Below, in pieces: positions 1-6,138 of a DNA stretch of 6,502 nt. The DNA is from Cyanobacteriota bacterium (GTDB lineage: Bacteria; Cyanobacteriota; Cyanobacteriia; Phormidesmidales; Phormidesmidaceae). The notes under the pieces are model-generated. The model was not told where the DNA came from. It saw only the letters and a list, made by a program, of their open reading frames with translations, and ran no database searches. Made by a program: the position numbers and the translations under genes. The stretch covers positions 1 through 6,502 of the forward strand of contig JAQCKL010000264.1 in assembly GCA_027592485.1 (NCBI GenBank). The letters are read 5' to 3'. Each line of letters starts with the position of its first letter. Within the stretch, counting starts at the first letter, position 1.

Positions 1-4
1 CTAG

Positions 5-235
5 CTTTATTGGTCGAAACCCTTTCAGAAAAAGGATTACAACCATCCTTACCTTTTTAGGACTACCAAATATTTATCTCGAAAACTATTTATGTCAAAG
101 CTAACATCTCGGCCACAATGGGAAGTAGAAGCAAGAAATTGGGTCATTGATCAACTTTCTGATGATACAGAAAAGTTTTTGAGCTATTGTAATAAACCAT
201 TAGATTTTTGGGGATCATTGACTCCAAAAATCTAA
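5..235 (+). pseudogene. C-terminal remnant of a sulfotransferase-like protein
   Basis: This frame is open from base 5 to the TAA at 233-235 and reads as about 76 residues. The end of the peptide contains RPQWEVEARNWVIDQLSDD followed by a short linker and then LDFW. This resembles the C-terminal helix of P-loop sulfotransferases, where a basic/aromatic helix (R-x-W-L/I...L..D...L) ends near a D-L-x-W motif. Such enzymes move sulfate from PAPS onto sugars and are common in cyanobacterial exopolysaccharide loci. The PAPS-binding regions would lie to the left of the window. An in-frame TAG at 2-4 blocks simple readthrough from the left, and the only ATG in the frame is at 92. I therefore read it as a broken or frameshifted gene end rather than an intact gene. 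Only the last 50 or so residues look family-like, so the assignment is tentative. Confidence 0.42.
200..235. repeat. Perfect 12-bp inverted repeat (stem-loop) over the remnant's stop codon
   Basis: The arms TTAGATTTTTGG (200-211) and CCAAAAATCTAA (224-235) are exact reverse complements. Two more inner pairs (G-U at 212/223, G-C at 213/222) are possible in RNA, leaving an 8-base loop. The right arm includes the TAA stop of the sulfotransferase-like frame. No run of T follows on either strand, so it is not a standard intrinsic terminator, although it could still stop transcription or protect a 3' end. Confidence 0.75.
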
Positions 236-365
236 CTTCTAGCCAACAAGCTGCTGTGTGTTCAAAAGGGATGGTGATCAATCTAAATCTATTACTGAAA
301 GGGGATTAGCCTGAAAATTTAAATAGCGATCTAATTGGTGAATTTACAAAAATTATTATTCAGAA
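236..365. other. AT-rich spacer upstream of the Wzy-like gene
   Basis: These 130 bases separate the sulfotransferase-like remnant from the polymerase gene. They are AT-rich. A TGA at 339-341 closes the polymerase frame upstream of its ATG. I see no Shine-Dalgarno motif before base 366 and no well-spaced -35/-10 pair. Any promoter for the Wzy-like gene should lie here, but I cannot point to it. Confidence 0.5.
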
Positions 366-1646
366 ATGAAACAGAAATATATTGATTATGGAGAAATTGG
401 TTTTATTTGCTTGGGAGTCCTCTTTTTTTCTGGAGGGCTTTCAAAACTATTTTCGGGCTCTATAGTTAGTTTGAGTCGCTGGTTTCTATTTGCCGGCTCG
501 ATAAGTTTTATTTTGCTCAGGCTGAATTTTTTGGCCTATAAAATCAAGCGAGACATATGGTTGGCAGGTTTGATTGCTTTGGCGATATTTTCATTTATGT
601 GGTCGGACTTCTCAGATTTTACATTCAGCAGCATCAAATCCGAATTTATGCCTATGACTGCCTTCGGCATATACTTGGGTACATCCTTTGATATTAGACA
701 TCTAAACGGAAAAATATGCTGGGGGCTTTCTCTGGGTTTATTAATAAGTATTTTATTTGCTATTGCGAACCCATCTATTGGTCGAGATCATGGAGCCTTT
801 GCTGGTGCCTGGACAGGTATTTATGGGCATAAAAATACGACTAGTTCTTATATGGTTTTATCTGCCCTTTCCTTATTGTTGCCATCTTTTCGGGTCACCA
901 AAGAGAAATGGATGGGTTTGAATCAACATATTTATCTGCGCTTATTAGGATTTTCTGCTCTCGGCTTTGTATTTATGACAACTTCTGGAACAGGATTAAT
1001 ATTGTCGATTCTAATTTCTTCTGGTGTATTCCTTTACTCAAAATTTCGTTGGAAGGGCAAAATAACTGTATTGCTACTAGATTTAGTCCTTTTGGTATTT
1101 GGCTCTGGTGCAATTATTCTACTGGGGAATTGGCAAGAAATTGTGCTGGCAATGGGTAAGGACCCTACCCTGACAGGAAGAGTGCCTATGTGGTCTATTG
1201 CGATACAGAGAATCTTGGAACGCCCTCTTCTAGGCTATGGCCTTAGAGGATTTTGGGCTCCTGGTAGTCCCTATCCTTTTGAGTTGGGCAGGGCTCTGGA
1301 TTTTACCGGTGACTTTATTCCACCCCATGTTCACAATGGACTTATTGACTTGGCGCTTGACGTTGGCCTAATAGGAGCAGGATTGTTCTTGGCAAGTTTA
1401 ATTGTTATGCTGACGCGAGCATTTCAGCAAGCGTATGATTTTCAAGAGCCAGAAGATTTATGGCCGCTAGGCTTTATGATTTTATTTGTTGTAAATAATA
1501 TTACTGAAAGTTATGTGTTTTATCGAGTTCATCTCTTCTGGCCAATTTATATCGCGATCGCCCTTAATGTAGGGAGATCTAAAGTTGTCAGATCAAAGAA
1601 AAAAGACTCGGGAAATATGCTGGCAAGCACTAGCGAAGCAACCTAA
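366..1646 (+). CDS. O-antigen polymerase/ligase-family membrane protein (Wzy/ExoQ-like)
   Basis: A 426-residue integral membrane protein with about 11-12 hydrophobic segments, starting near residues 11-28 and ending near 388-403. It has the signatures of the WaaL/Wzy/ExoQ family (O-antigen ligase domain): GHKN at 154-157, GKDPTLTGR at 264-272 followed by a W, LLGYGLRGFW near 288-297, and HVHNGLIDLALDVGLIG at 321-337. The HxHNG sequence lies in the large periplasmic loop region, where this family handles lipid-linked sugar chains. Presumed role: joining lipid-linked repeat units of an exopolysaccharide on the outer side of the inner membrane. Sequence alone cannot separate polymerase from ligase. 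The polysaccharide setting and the ExoQ-like GKDxTLTGR motif favour polymerase. ATG 366 is the first start after an in-frame stop at 339. The tail after residue 404 is basic and cytoplasmic-looking. The gene is AT-richer than its neighbours, as polymerase genes in polysaccharide loci often are. It converges on the glycosyltransferase with four bases between the stops. Confidence 0.85.
   Translation: MKQKYIDYGEIGFICLGVLFFSGGLSKLFSGSIVSLSRWFLFAGSISFILLRLNFLAYKIKRDIWLAGLIALAIFSFMWSDFSDFTFSSIKSEFMPMTAFGIYLGTSFDIRHLNGKICWGLSLGLLISILFAIANPSIGRDHGAFAGAWTGIYGHKNTTSSYMVLSALSLLLPSFRVTKEKWMGLNQHIYLRLLGFSALGFVFMTTSGTGLILSILISSGVFLYSKFRWKGKITVLLLDLVLLVFGSGAIILLGNWQEIVLAMGKDPTLTGRVPMWSIAIQRILERPLLGYGLRGFWAPGSPYPFELGRALDFTGDFIPPHVHNGLIDLALDVGLIGAGLFLASLIVMLTRAFQQAYDFQEPEDLWPLGFMILFVVNNITESYVFYRVHLFWPIYIAIALNVGRSKVVRSKKKDSGNMLASTSEAT
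1554..1561. repeat. HIP1 palindrome GCGATCGC
   Basis: Exact octamer within the 3' end of the Wzy-like gene. HIP1 is highly over-represented in many cyanobacterial genomes and supports the taxonomic reading. It is the only copy in the AT-rich left third. Confidence 0.9.
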
Positions 1647-1650
1647 ATTA

Positions 1651-2841
1651 TTAATCTCGCTCAGTTCTAACCCAAGCTGCCTGAGGACGCCTAAAAGCAG
1701 TCAGGTAGAGTGGTATTTTCCAAATTACATAGAGAGGGATTGCTATTAACTGCCCAAAAGATAAATCGTGACGCCCCCATCGCAGCCAAGCAAGCAGTAC
1801 ATCTGTGACTAGCAAAAGATCGGCCCCAGTTTGCATCTTTAAGGGTGTCCAAATTGCTGCAAACCAACCCAGTAATCCAACGGTGAAGGTTAGCCCTACT
1901 CCGATCATTACCCACAGCGCCAAGGGTGGTATAGCCAAATCCATGGCCAGGATGATCAGCGCTATACGCCGCTGCTGAACACCCTGCTGGATTAAACGAG
2001 GAACATCGGTCGCCAACGTTTGCAAATGCCCATGTTCCCAGCGGGTGCGTTGGGACTTGGCGGCGACAGCGTCACTGGGTAGTTTGCCAATTACCCGAAC
2101 GGCAGAATTTAATACTGGCGGATAACCTGCAATGGTTAGGTCAATACCCAGCTTCATATCTTCGACGATGTTGCCTGTGGCGAGATCTGCCAATTGCAAC
2201 ACTTGCCAAGGGAAAGCCATACCTGTTCCCCCCAGCAAAATCGGGAAACCCATGCGGGATAATCCCCCTGCTCGGACCTGATTTTTGACCGTGACGGCAA
2301 AGCCGGAAATGCGATCGCGGGGCTGCGGGTCTGGTGGTAACTCCATCCGGTAGATAGCCTGTACCGGACGCTGTAGGGTCGCCGATTGGTGGGCGATTTT
2401 CTTGACCCCGCCAGGGGATAGATAACAATCAGCATCCACAATGACCACTACCTCCGGAGGGTGGCTCGACAACTGATCTAGGCCAAAAGCCAGCGCATAC
2501 CCCTTGCCTCGTCGAGTATCATCTTGCCGTTCCCAGACCTGGACCCCCATTTGCCGAGCCAGCTCAGCGGTTTGGTCCGTACAATTATCGGCAATCACAC
2601 CAATCTGCCGTGGATGATCAACCTGCAAAAGCAACTGCGACAACGTGCCCTCAATGATTTCGGCCTCATTATGGGCGGGGACTAAGATGCGCCAAGTTGG
2701 CTTCGGCTCTGCGTCCCTCAGTCTTAAAGGAGACTCTGGCAATAATGCCACTAATACCTCTACTAGCAACAACAGGGTAAGAAGGCCATAGAGCAGCACC
2801 CCTAAACCCAAGATCAGCCCAAGAATTCCGGTTAAAAGCAT
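1651..2841 (-). CDS. Membrane glycosyltransferase, family 2 (processive-type motifs)
   Basis: A 396-residue protein with one N-terminal membrane segment (about 3-34), a cytosolic GT-A catalytic domain (about 48-275) and two or three C-terminal hydrophobic segments (about 292-332 and 362-381). The GT2 motifs are in order: ILVPAHNEAEII at 52-63 (nucleotide-sugar binding), D85 in IADNCTD, DAD at 136-138 (the metal-binding DxD), ED at 227-228 (candidate catalytic acid/base), and QRTRW at 264-268, a perfect QxxRW. QxxRW and the membrane layout are typical of cellulose/hyaluronan-synthase-like enzymes, but single-addition exopolysaccharide transferases share them. It probably transfers a sugar from a nucleotide donor to a membrane-bound acceptor. 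The sugar cannot be predicted. It lies last in the minus-strand run after the acetyltransferase. No Shine-Dalgarno motif precedes the ATG, so translation may be coupled to the gene upstream, whose frame-corrected stop is 10 bases away. Confidence 0.88.
   Translation of the reverse strand: MLLTGILGLILGLGVLLYGLLTLLLLVEVLVALLPESPLRLRDAEPKPTWRILVPAHNEAEIIEGTLSQLLLQVDHPRQIGVIADNCTDQTAELARQMGVQVWERQDDTRRGKGYALAFGLDQLSSHPPEVVVIVDADCYLSPGGVKKIAHQSATLQRPVQAIYRMELPPDPQPRDRISGFAVTVKNQVRAGGLSRMGFPILLGGTGMAFPWQVLQLADLATGNIVEDMKLGIDLTIAGYPPVLNSAVRVIGKLPSDAVAAKSQRTRWEHGHLQTLATDVPRLIQQGVQQRRIALIILAMDLAIPPLALWVMIGVGLTFTVGLLGWFAAIWTPLKMQTGADLLLVTDVLLAWLRWGRHDLSFGQLIAIPLYVIWKIPLYLTAFRRPQAAWVRTERD
2311..2318. 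repeat. HIP1 palindrome GCGATCGC
   Basis: Exact copy of the cyanobacterial HIP1 octamer inside the glycosyltransferase gene. Confidence 0.9.
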
Positions 2842-2851
2842 CGTCAGGGTA

Positions 2852-2998
2852 CTAATGGTTCTCAGCAGTATGGATTAGGGACTGACTCACCTGATCAACA
2901 TCAACGACTGATCTAACCTTGGCAGGTAAAATACGGGCAGGCAATCCGACTGCTGTTGCCCCTGCTGGCACATCACAAAGGACAACAGCATTGGCCCC
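2852..2998 (-). other. Displaced C-terminal reading frame of the acetyltransferase
   Basis: Adding one G to the GGGG run (minus strand, 2995-2998) makes translation continue from LG154 into GANAVVLCDVPAGATAVG and then LPARI. These are the last hexapeptide coils and the conserved (A/V)VG(I/V/L)PA(R/K) end of this family. The frame then runs on to a TAG at 2852-2854, giving a 201-residue protein. The frame as read gives no family-like sequence after residue 154. The restored stop lies 10 bases before the glycosyltransferase ATG, so the two genes would be tightly packed. Confidence 0.85.
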
Positions 2999-3456
2999 AA
3001 TTTGGCATCACTACCAATCTCAATAGCCCCAAAGAGCTTGGCCCCGGCCCCGACATTGACGCGATCGCCAAGCTTAGGCGCATCCAATGGCTTTTCCCGG
3101 TAGCGATTTCCCAAGGTCACGCCCTGACGCAAGATACAATCATCTCCAATTACACAGTGGCCATGGACCACAATGGCGCTTTGGTGCTCGATAATCACCC
3201 GTCGCCCTAGCTGGGCAGAGTAGGGTAATTCAATCCCGTAGGTATTACGAATTTTCCGAAACAGCATGCGATACAGAATGCTGAAGGGGGCTCGCAACAG
3301 CTTCGGCTGAAGCTGCATTCGCCAAACCCCAAAGCGATGGACAGCCACCGCCCGAAACCCTGGCTTAGTCCAATCTCGTCCATGGGCTTCCCAATCTTCT
3401 TGGATTTGTTGCCAAATCCCCAAAGCTTTTGGCTCATGGGCAGTTGGGTGAGACAT
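2887..3456 (-). CDS. Serine-acetyltransferase-like O-acetyltransferase, frameshifted near its C-terminus
   Basis: 189 residues as read. Residues 1-75 are a helical region of the kind seen in serine-acetyltransferase-like proteins of polysaccharide loci. Residues 76-154 form a left-handed beta-helix of hexapeptide repeats (RRVIIEHQSAIVVHG, CVIGDDCILRQGVTLGN, LGDRVNVGAGAKLFG, AIEIGSDAKLG). Members of the family transfer acetyl from acetyl-CoA. E90-H91 matches the D-H catalytic pair of CysE, but the second CysE histidine (RHPKI) is replaced here by APKL at 126-129. A role in acetylating the exopolysaccharide is therefore more likely than cysteine synthesis. From residue 155 the sequence is out of frame because one base is missing near 2995-2998. 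The real product should be 201 residues, ending at 2852. As written the last coils and the acetyl-CoA-binding end are lost, so the gene is either inactive or carries a sequencing error. It begins 80 bases after the Wzc-like stop and has no clear ribosome site. Confidence 0.85.
   Translation of the reverse strand: MSHPTAHEPKALGIWQQIQEDWEAHGRDWTKPGFRAVAVHRFGVWRMQLQPKLLRAPFSILYRMLFRKIRNTYGIELPYSAQLGRRVIIEHQSAIVVHGHCVIGDDCILRQGVTLGNRYREKPLDAPKLGDRVNVGAGAKLFGAIEIGSDAKLGPMLLSFVMCQQGQQQSDCLPVFYLPRLDQSLMLIR
3061..3068. repeat. HIP1 palindrome GCGATCGC
   Basis: Exact HIP1 octamer inside the acetyltransferase gene. Confidence 0.9.
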
Positions 3457-3535
3457 GATTTTTGTATGGGTCTTACAATTTTTAGGCTATTGGTGAGATG
3501 CTGGAATTTTCAGTGCATTAAAGGGGGTTTCTGCC

Positions 3536-5773
3536 CTAATCATCTAACCAATCAAAAGGAGATTTGTCTTTAGCAGAGCCCACACTGGCACCCACCAGTT
3601 GGTCAGAGGGTACTGACGGAAGTGGTGCTATGGCAGACTTGGGTTGGGCGATCACTGACACATATTCTTCATGTTCGGCATTCAAATTGACCCCATTGGC
3701 CACCAACCCCAGAACCGGAGCTCCCGATCGCTCCAACAAAACCTTGGCTGCGGTAGCCCTAGGCGAATCAACCACCCGAGGCCGCACCACCATAATCACC
3801 CCATCTGACATTTTCCCTAAAATAGCGGCATCGGCTGTCCCCGCTAGGGATGGGGTATCGATAATAATCACCTCATAGGGATGACTGAGGGTATTCAGCA
3901 GACCTTTCATCTGAGCTGAATCCAGCAGTGCTAGGGGATTGGGTGGCGTCACCCCCGCCGTCATCACGGCTAAGTTTTTATCAATCGTCTGCAATGCCTT
4001 GCCTAGGGTTCCCTCCCCGACCAAAACATGACTGAGACCAATGCCGTTGATCAAATTCCACACATGGTGTTGAGCCGGCGCACGCATATCGGCATCAATC
4101 AGCAAAACCCGACGACCCGACTGCGAGATACTGAGGGCCAACTGAGCTGCCACCGATGATTTGCCTTCACCCCCGACGGAACTGGTCACCACAAAGGTTT
4201 TGAGGGTTTTGTCGGAGCGAATAAACTTTAAATTAGCCTGCAACATCTGGTAGGCATCCGACACGATTGGGCTAAGCTGCTCTGGGATCAGCGGTGGGTA
4301 ATCTGGGACCACCGCACTTGCCTTATCTCCAGCAATTGGGTATCGGGGAATCAACCCCAACATGGGGTAGCCAAACAATTGCTCTGCTTCCTTGGTTGTT
4401 TTCAGGGAACGATCAATCAGATCGAGGAAGAAGGCCATGGCCACCCCGAGAAAAAGCCCCACCACAAAGCCAGCAGCCACATAGATCTTCTTGCTGCGCC
4501 CGATTGGATATAGCGGGGCCTCGGCATCTTCAATAATGCTGGCATTGCCAATCTGCTGGTTTTCAACCAGCTCGATTTCTTGCTTCCGTGCCAGCAGGGT
4601 TTCATAGGTGGCCTGTGCTGCCGCTAGGCGATTGGTGAGCTGTAGCTGCTGCTGTTCTAAATCAGGAAAGTTGCTATTCCAATCAAGGTAAGTATCCCGA
4701 GTGTTCACGAGGATGTCTAGACGACTATTGAGTGCCAACCGCTCAATTTCTGCTTGCACCAAGTTGGTAATCAACTGTTGTTGTAGTGGCCCCCCTTGTA
4801 ACAAACCAGGGGAGATGTTGGCATTTCGCCCCAGCACTTGGGATACCCGCTCTTGTAATAGATCATAGGCAGCTGCTTCCTCCCGCTGAAGATTGGCGAC
4901 CACCGGATGGCGATCCGTATAGCGGGCCTGCTCATTAGCCCGTTGGGCTTGGATCTGCTGTAACTCTACTAAGGCCTGCTGAACCCCAGGAGCCTGGTTA
5001 AGGGCATTAATATCAACCGCCTCTGCGGGGGGCATCCCCAGTTGGCCAGCGATCTCAGCGGCGCGGGTCTGAATATCGGCCAACTCGACAGTGGTTTGAT
5101 TAATTTGATTGTCTAAATTGGCGACGATATCAACGGCAACACCGGCTTCCCGCTCCAAAGAAACAATGTTGTTCTCACGTTTGAATCGGCGGAGGGCCTC
5201 AGCAGCGTCATCCACTGCTTGTGAAGCTTCAGGGAGTTCTTGATCAATAAAATTTCGTGCGGCAAAGGCTTGGGCGCGGTTGCTTTCAATGTCGTTGGCA
5301 ATGTAGGAACGCATCAACTGGTTGACAACGTCCGCAGCAAATTCCGGATCAGTATGCTTGAAGAGAACCCCCAAGACATCAGAGCCCACCGCAGGACTTA
5401 CCAAGAGCCCCCGTTGAATCACAATGGGGGAAATATACTCGCCGGTCTCATCTCGAAGATCGAGGGTTTCAATCACATCTTGGATGACCCGATTGGACCG
5501 GAAGACAGCTGATTGGGTTTCTAAGGGATTGTTCTGAATGCTGAGGGCCTGTAATTCTCCTAGGTTCTGGCCCACCCCAGTCAGTGCTGTTTGAGAGTCT
5601 GTTTGGAAGAGGAGACTCCCCGCTGCCTGGTAAGTCGGCGTACGGGTGGCAGCATAGGCAACGGCCATAAACAATGTGCTGACAAACACCAAAGAGGCGG
5701 GTAACCAACGACGACGCAGTACCAACCAGTACTTCTGGAGATCTATTTCCTCAATAAATTCACGCTCTTCCAT
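3536..5773 (-). CDS. Wzc-like polysaccharide co-polymerase with BY-kinase-type ATPase domain
   Basis: 745 residues, a usual length for the fused Wzz plus kinase form. Order: short cytosolic N-terminus with a Wzz-type segment; membrane segment about 24-41; long periplasmic part rich in Q, E and A with coiled-coil stretches (about 180-245, 260-312 and 335-405); proline-containing APLYPIGRSKK before the second membrane segment (about 431-452); cytosolic ATPase domain from about 500. Walker A is GGEGKSS (534-540, K538), Walker A' is LLIDADMR (557-564) and Walker B is VIIIDTP (635-641), all intact. Family role: controlling chain length and coordinating polymerisation with export of capsule/exopolysaccharide through cycles of phosphorylation and assembly. 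Two things are odd. Only Y704 is found after Walker B, so there is no C-terminal tyrosine cluster. The EX2RX2R oligomerisation motif of E. coli Wzc reads DAYQMLQ (506-512). The tail ends in acidic FDWLDD. The ATG at 5773 follows an in-frame stop at 5798-5800. A GGAG lies 13 bases upstream, inside a small predicted hairpin. It is probably the first gene of the minus-strand operon. Confidence 0.93.
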   Translation of the reverse strand: MEEREFIEEIDLQKYWLVLRRRWLPASLVFVSTLFMAVAYAATRTPTYQAAGSLLFQTDSQTALTGVGQNLGELQALSIQNNPLETQSAVFRSNRVIQDVIETLDLRDETGEYISPIVIQRGLLVSPAVGSDVLGVLFKHTDPEFAADVVNQLMRSYIANDIESNRAQAFAARNFIDQELPEASQAVDDAAEALRRFKRENNIVSLEREAGVAVDIVANLDNQINQTTVELADIQTRAAEIAGQLGMPPAEAVDINALNQAPGVQQALVELQQIQAQRANEQARYTDRHPVVANLQREEAAAYDLLQERVSQVLGRNANISPGLLQGGPLQQQLITNLVQAEIERLALNSRLDILVNTRDTYLDWNSNFPDLEQQQLQLTNRLAAAQATYETLLARKQEIELVENQQIGNASIIEDAEAPLYPIGRSKKIYVAAGFVVGLFLGVAMAFFLDLIDRSLKTTKEAEQLFGYPMLGLIPRYPIAGDKASAVVPDYPPLIPEQLSPIVSDAYQMLQANLKFIRSDKTLKTFVVTSSVGGEGKSSVAAQLALSISQSGRRVLLIDADMRAPAQHHVWNLINGIGLSHVLVGEGTLGKALQTIDKNLAVMTAGVTPPNPLALLDSAQMKGLLNTLSHPYEVIIIDTPSLAGTADAAILGKMSDGVIMVVRPRVVDSPRATAAKVLLERSGAPVLGLVANGVNLNAEHEEYVSVIAQPKSAIAPLPSVPSDQLVGASVGSAKDKSPFDWLDD

Positions 5774-5791
5774 GGAGAAGGGGTAACTCCA
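5773..5791 (-). promoter_or_regulatory. Small hairpin covering the GGAG and the start of the Wzc-like gene
   Basis: On the minus strand TGGAG (5791-5787) can pair with CTCCA (5777-5773) around a 9-base loop. The only Shine-Dalgarno-like tetramer (GGAG) is in one arm, and the A of the start codon ends the other. The 13-base gap from GGAG to ATG is long for a normal ribosome site, but folding would bring them together or hide both. The 5-bp stem is short and may be chance. Confidence 0.3.
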
Positions 5792-5918
5792 GCAGAATTA
5801 CTACGGTCACATCAACAAGATTCTAGCTTCCTATTCGGGCAAGCAACGTATCTGGGCAGCATCTGGACAACAGGTAATCGCCATGACCCATGCAAGCTCT
5901 AACGGAGAGGCATTAGAA

Positions 5919-5952
5919 CTTGGCCACCCAGCACCATCTCAGGATGGCCAAG
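5919..5952. repeat. 8-bp perfect inverted repeat, possible operator or RNA hairpin
   Basis: CTTGGCCA (5919-5926) and TGGCCAAG (5945-5952) are exact reverse complements separated by 18 bases. After one mismatch, CC (5928-5929) can also pair with GG (5942-5943). No T-run follows on either strand, so a terminator is unlikely. It lies about 150 bases upstream of the Wzc-like start, where it could be a leader hairpin or a regulator site. Confidence 0.5.
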
Positions 5953-6077
5953 GCAGGGGGACTGAGATCCGGTAGACCATCAAAGTCCAAACCCCTAGAA
6001 GCATTAGTTGAGTGGGCGTGCCGTGTTTCCCTCCTTGATTAGTCTGCACAGCAGGGGAATTAACACCGTGAGTTTAT

Positions 6078-6085
6078 GCGATCGC
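6078..6085. repeat. HIP1 palindrome GCGATCGC
   Basis: Exact HIP1 octamer within the divergent intergenic region. Confidence 0.9.
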
Positions 6086-6120
6086 TCGGGTAATAAATGA
6101 TTGCTGTGAGCAGCGCCCCT

Positions 6121-6138
6121 TCCGTAAACCTACGTAAA
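6121..6138 (-). promoter_or_regulatory. HLR1-like direct repeat, candidate RpaB-type binding site
   Basis: The minus strand reads TTTACGTAGGTTTACGGA, two TTTACG half-sites exactly 10 bases apart. The cyanobacterial HLR1 element bound by the response regulator RpaB has the form KTTACAWWNNKTTACAWW. This site matches 13 of its 16 defined positions. The misses are G for A at the end of both half-sites and one W. On the plus strand the repeat reads CGTAAAC at 6123-6129 and 6133-6139. The site lies about 350 bases from the Wzc-like start and 135 from ligA, so either could be its target. The repeat is seen directly; the regulator is inferred. Confidence 0.4.

Noticed and set aside
3457..3535. Possible terminator or promoter between the Wzc-like gene and the acetyltransferase
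   Set aside because: Only a 3-bp GGG/CCC pairing is visible, with no T-run, and no spaced -35/-10 pair. Readthrough as an operon is more likely.
3564..3878. 104-codon plus-strand frame opposite the Wzc-like gene
   Set aside because: It lies wholly antisense to a strongly supported coding region, shows no family-like motif and has no ribosome site. It is a shadow of the real frame, as are the other long frames at 2956-3210, 3337-3573, 4294-4536 and 5240-5512.
5787..5975. 62-codon stop-free plus-strand stretch in the divergent gap (ATG at 5883 leaves 30 codons)
   Set aside because: It has no start codon for the longer part, no ribosome site before the ATG, and no recognisable sequence. An open stretch of this length is not rare by chance.
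6029..6036. Strong Shine-Dalgarno-like AAGGAGGG on the minus strand
   Set aside because: No ATG, GTG or TTG follows at 4-12 bases. The next ATG is about 20 bases away and opens a frame of only about 21 codons with no recognisable features.
6101..6114. GCTG-TGAG-CAGC mini-hairpin
   Set aside because: The stem is only 4-5 bp and there is no T-run. Such pairings are expected by chance in a 500-base gap.
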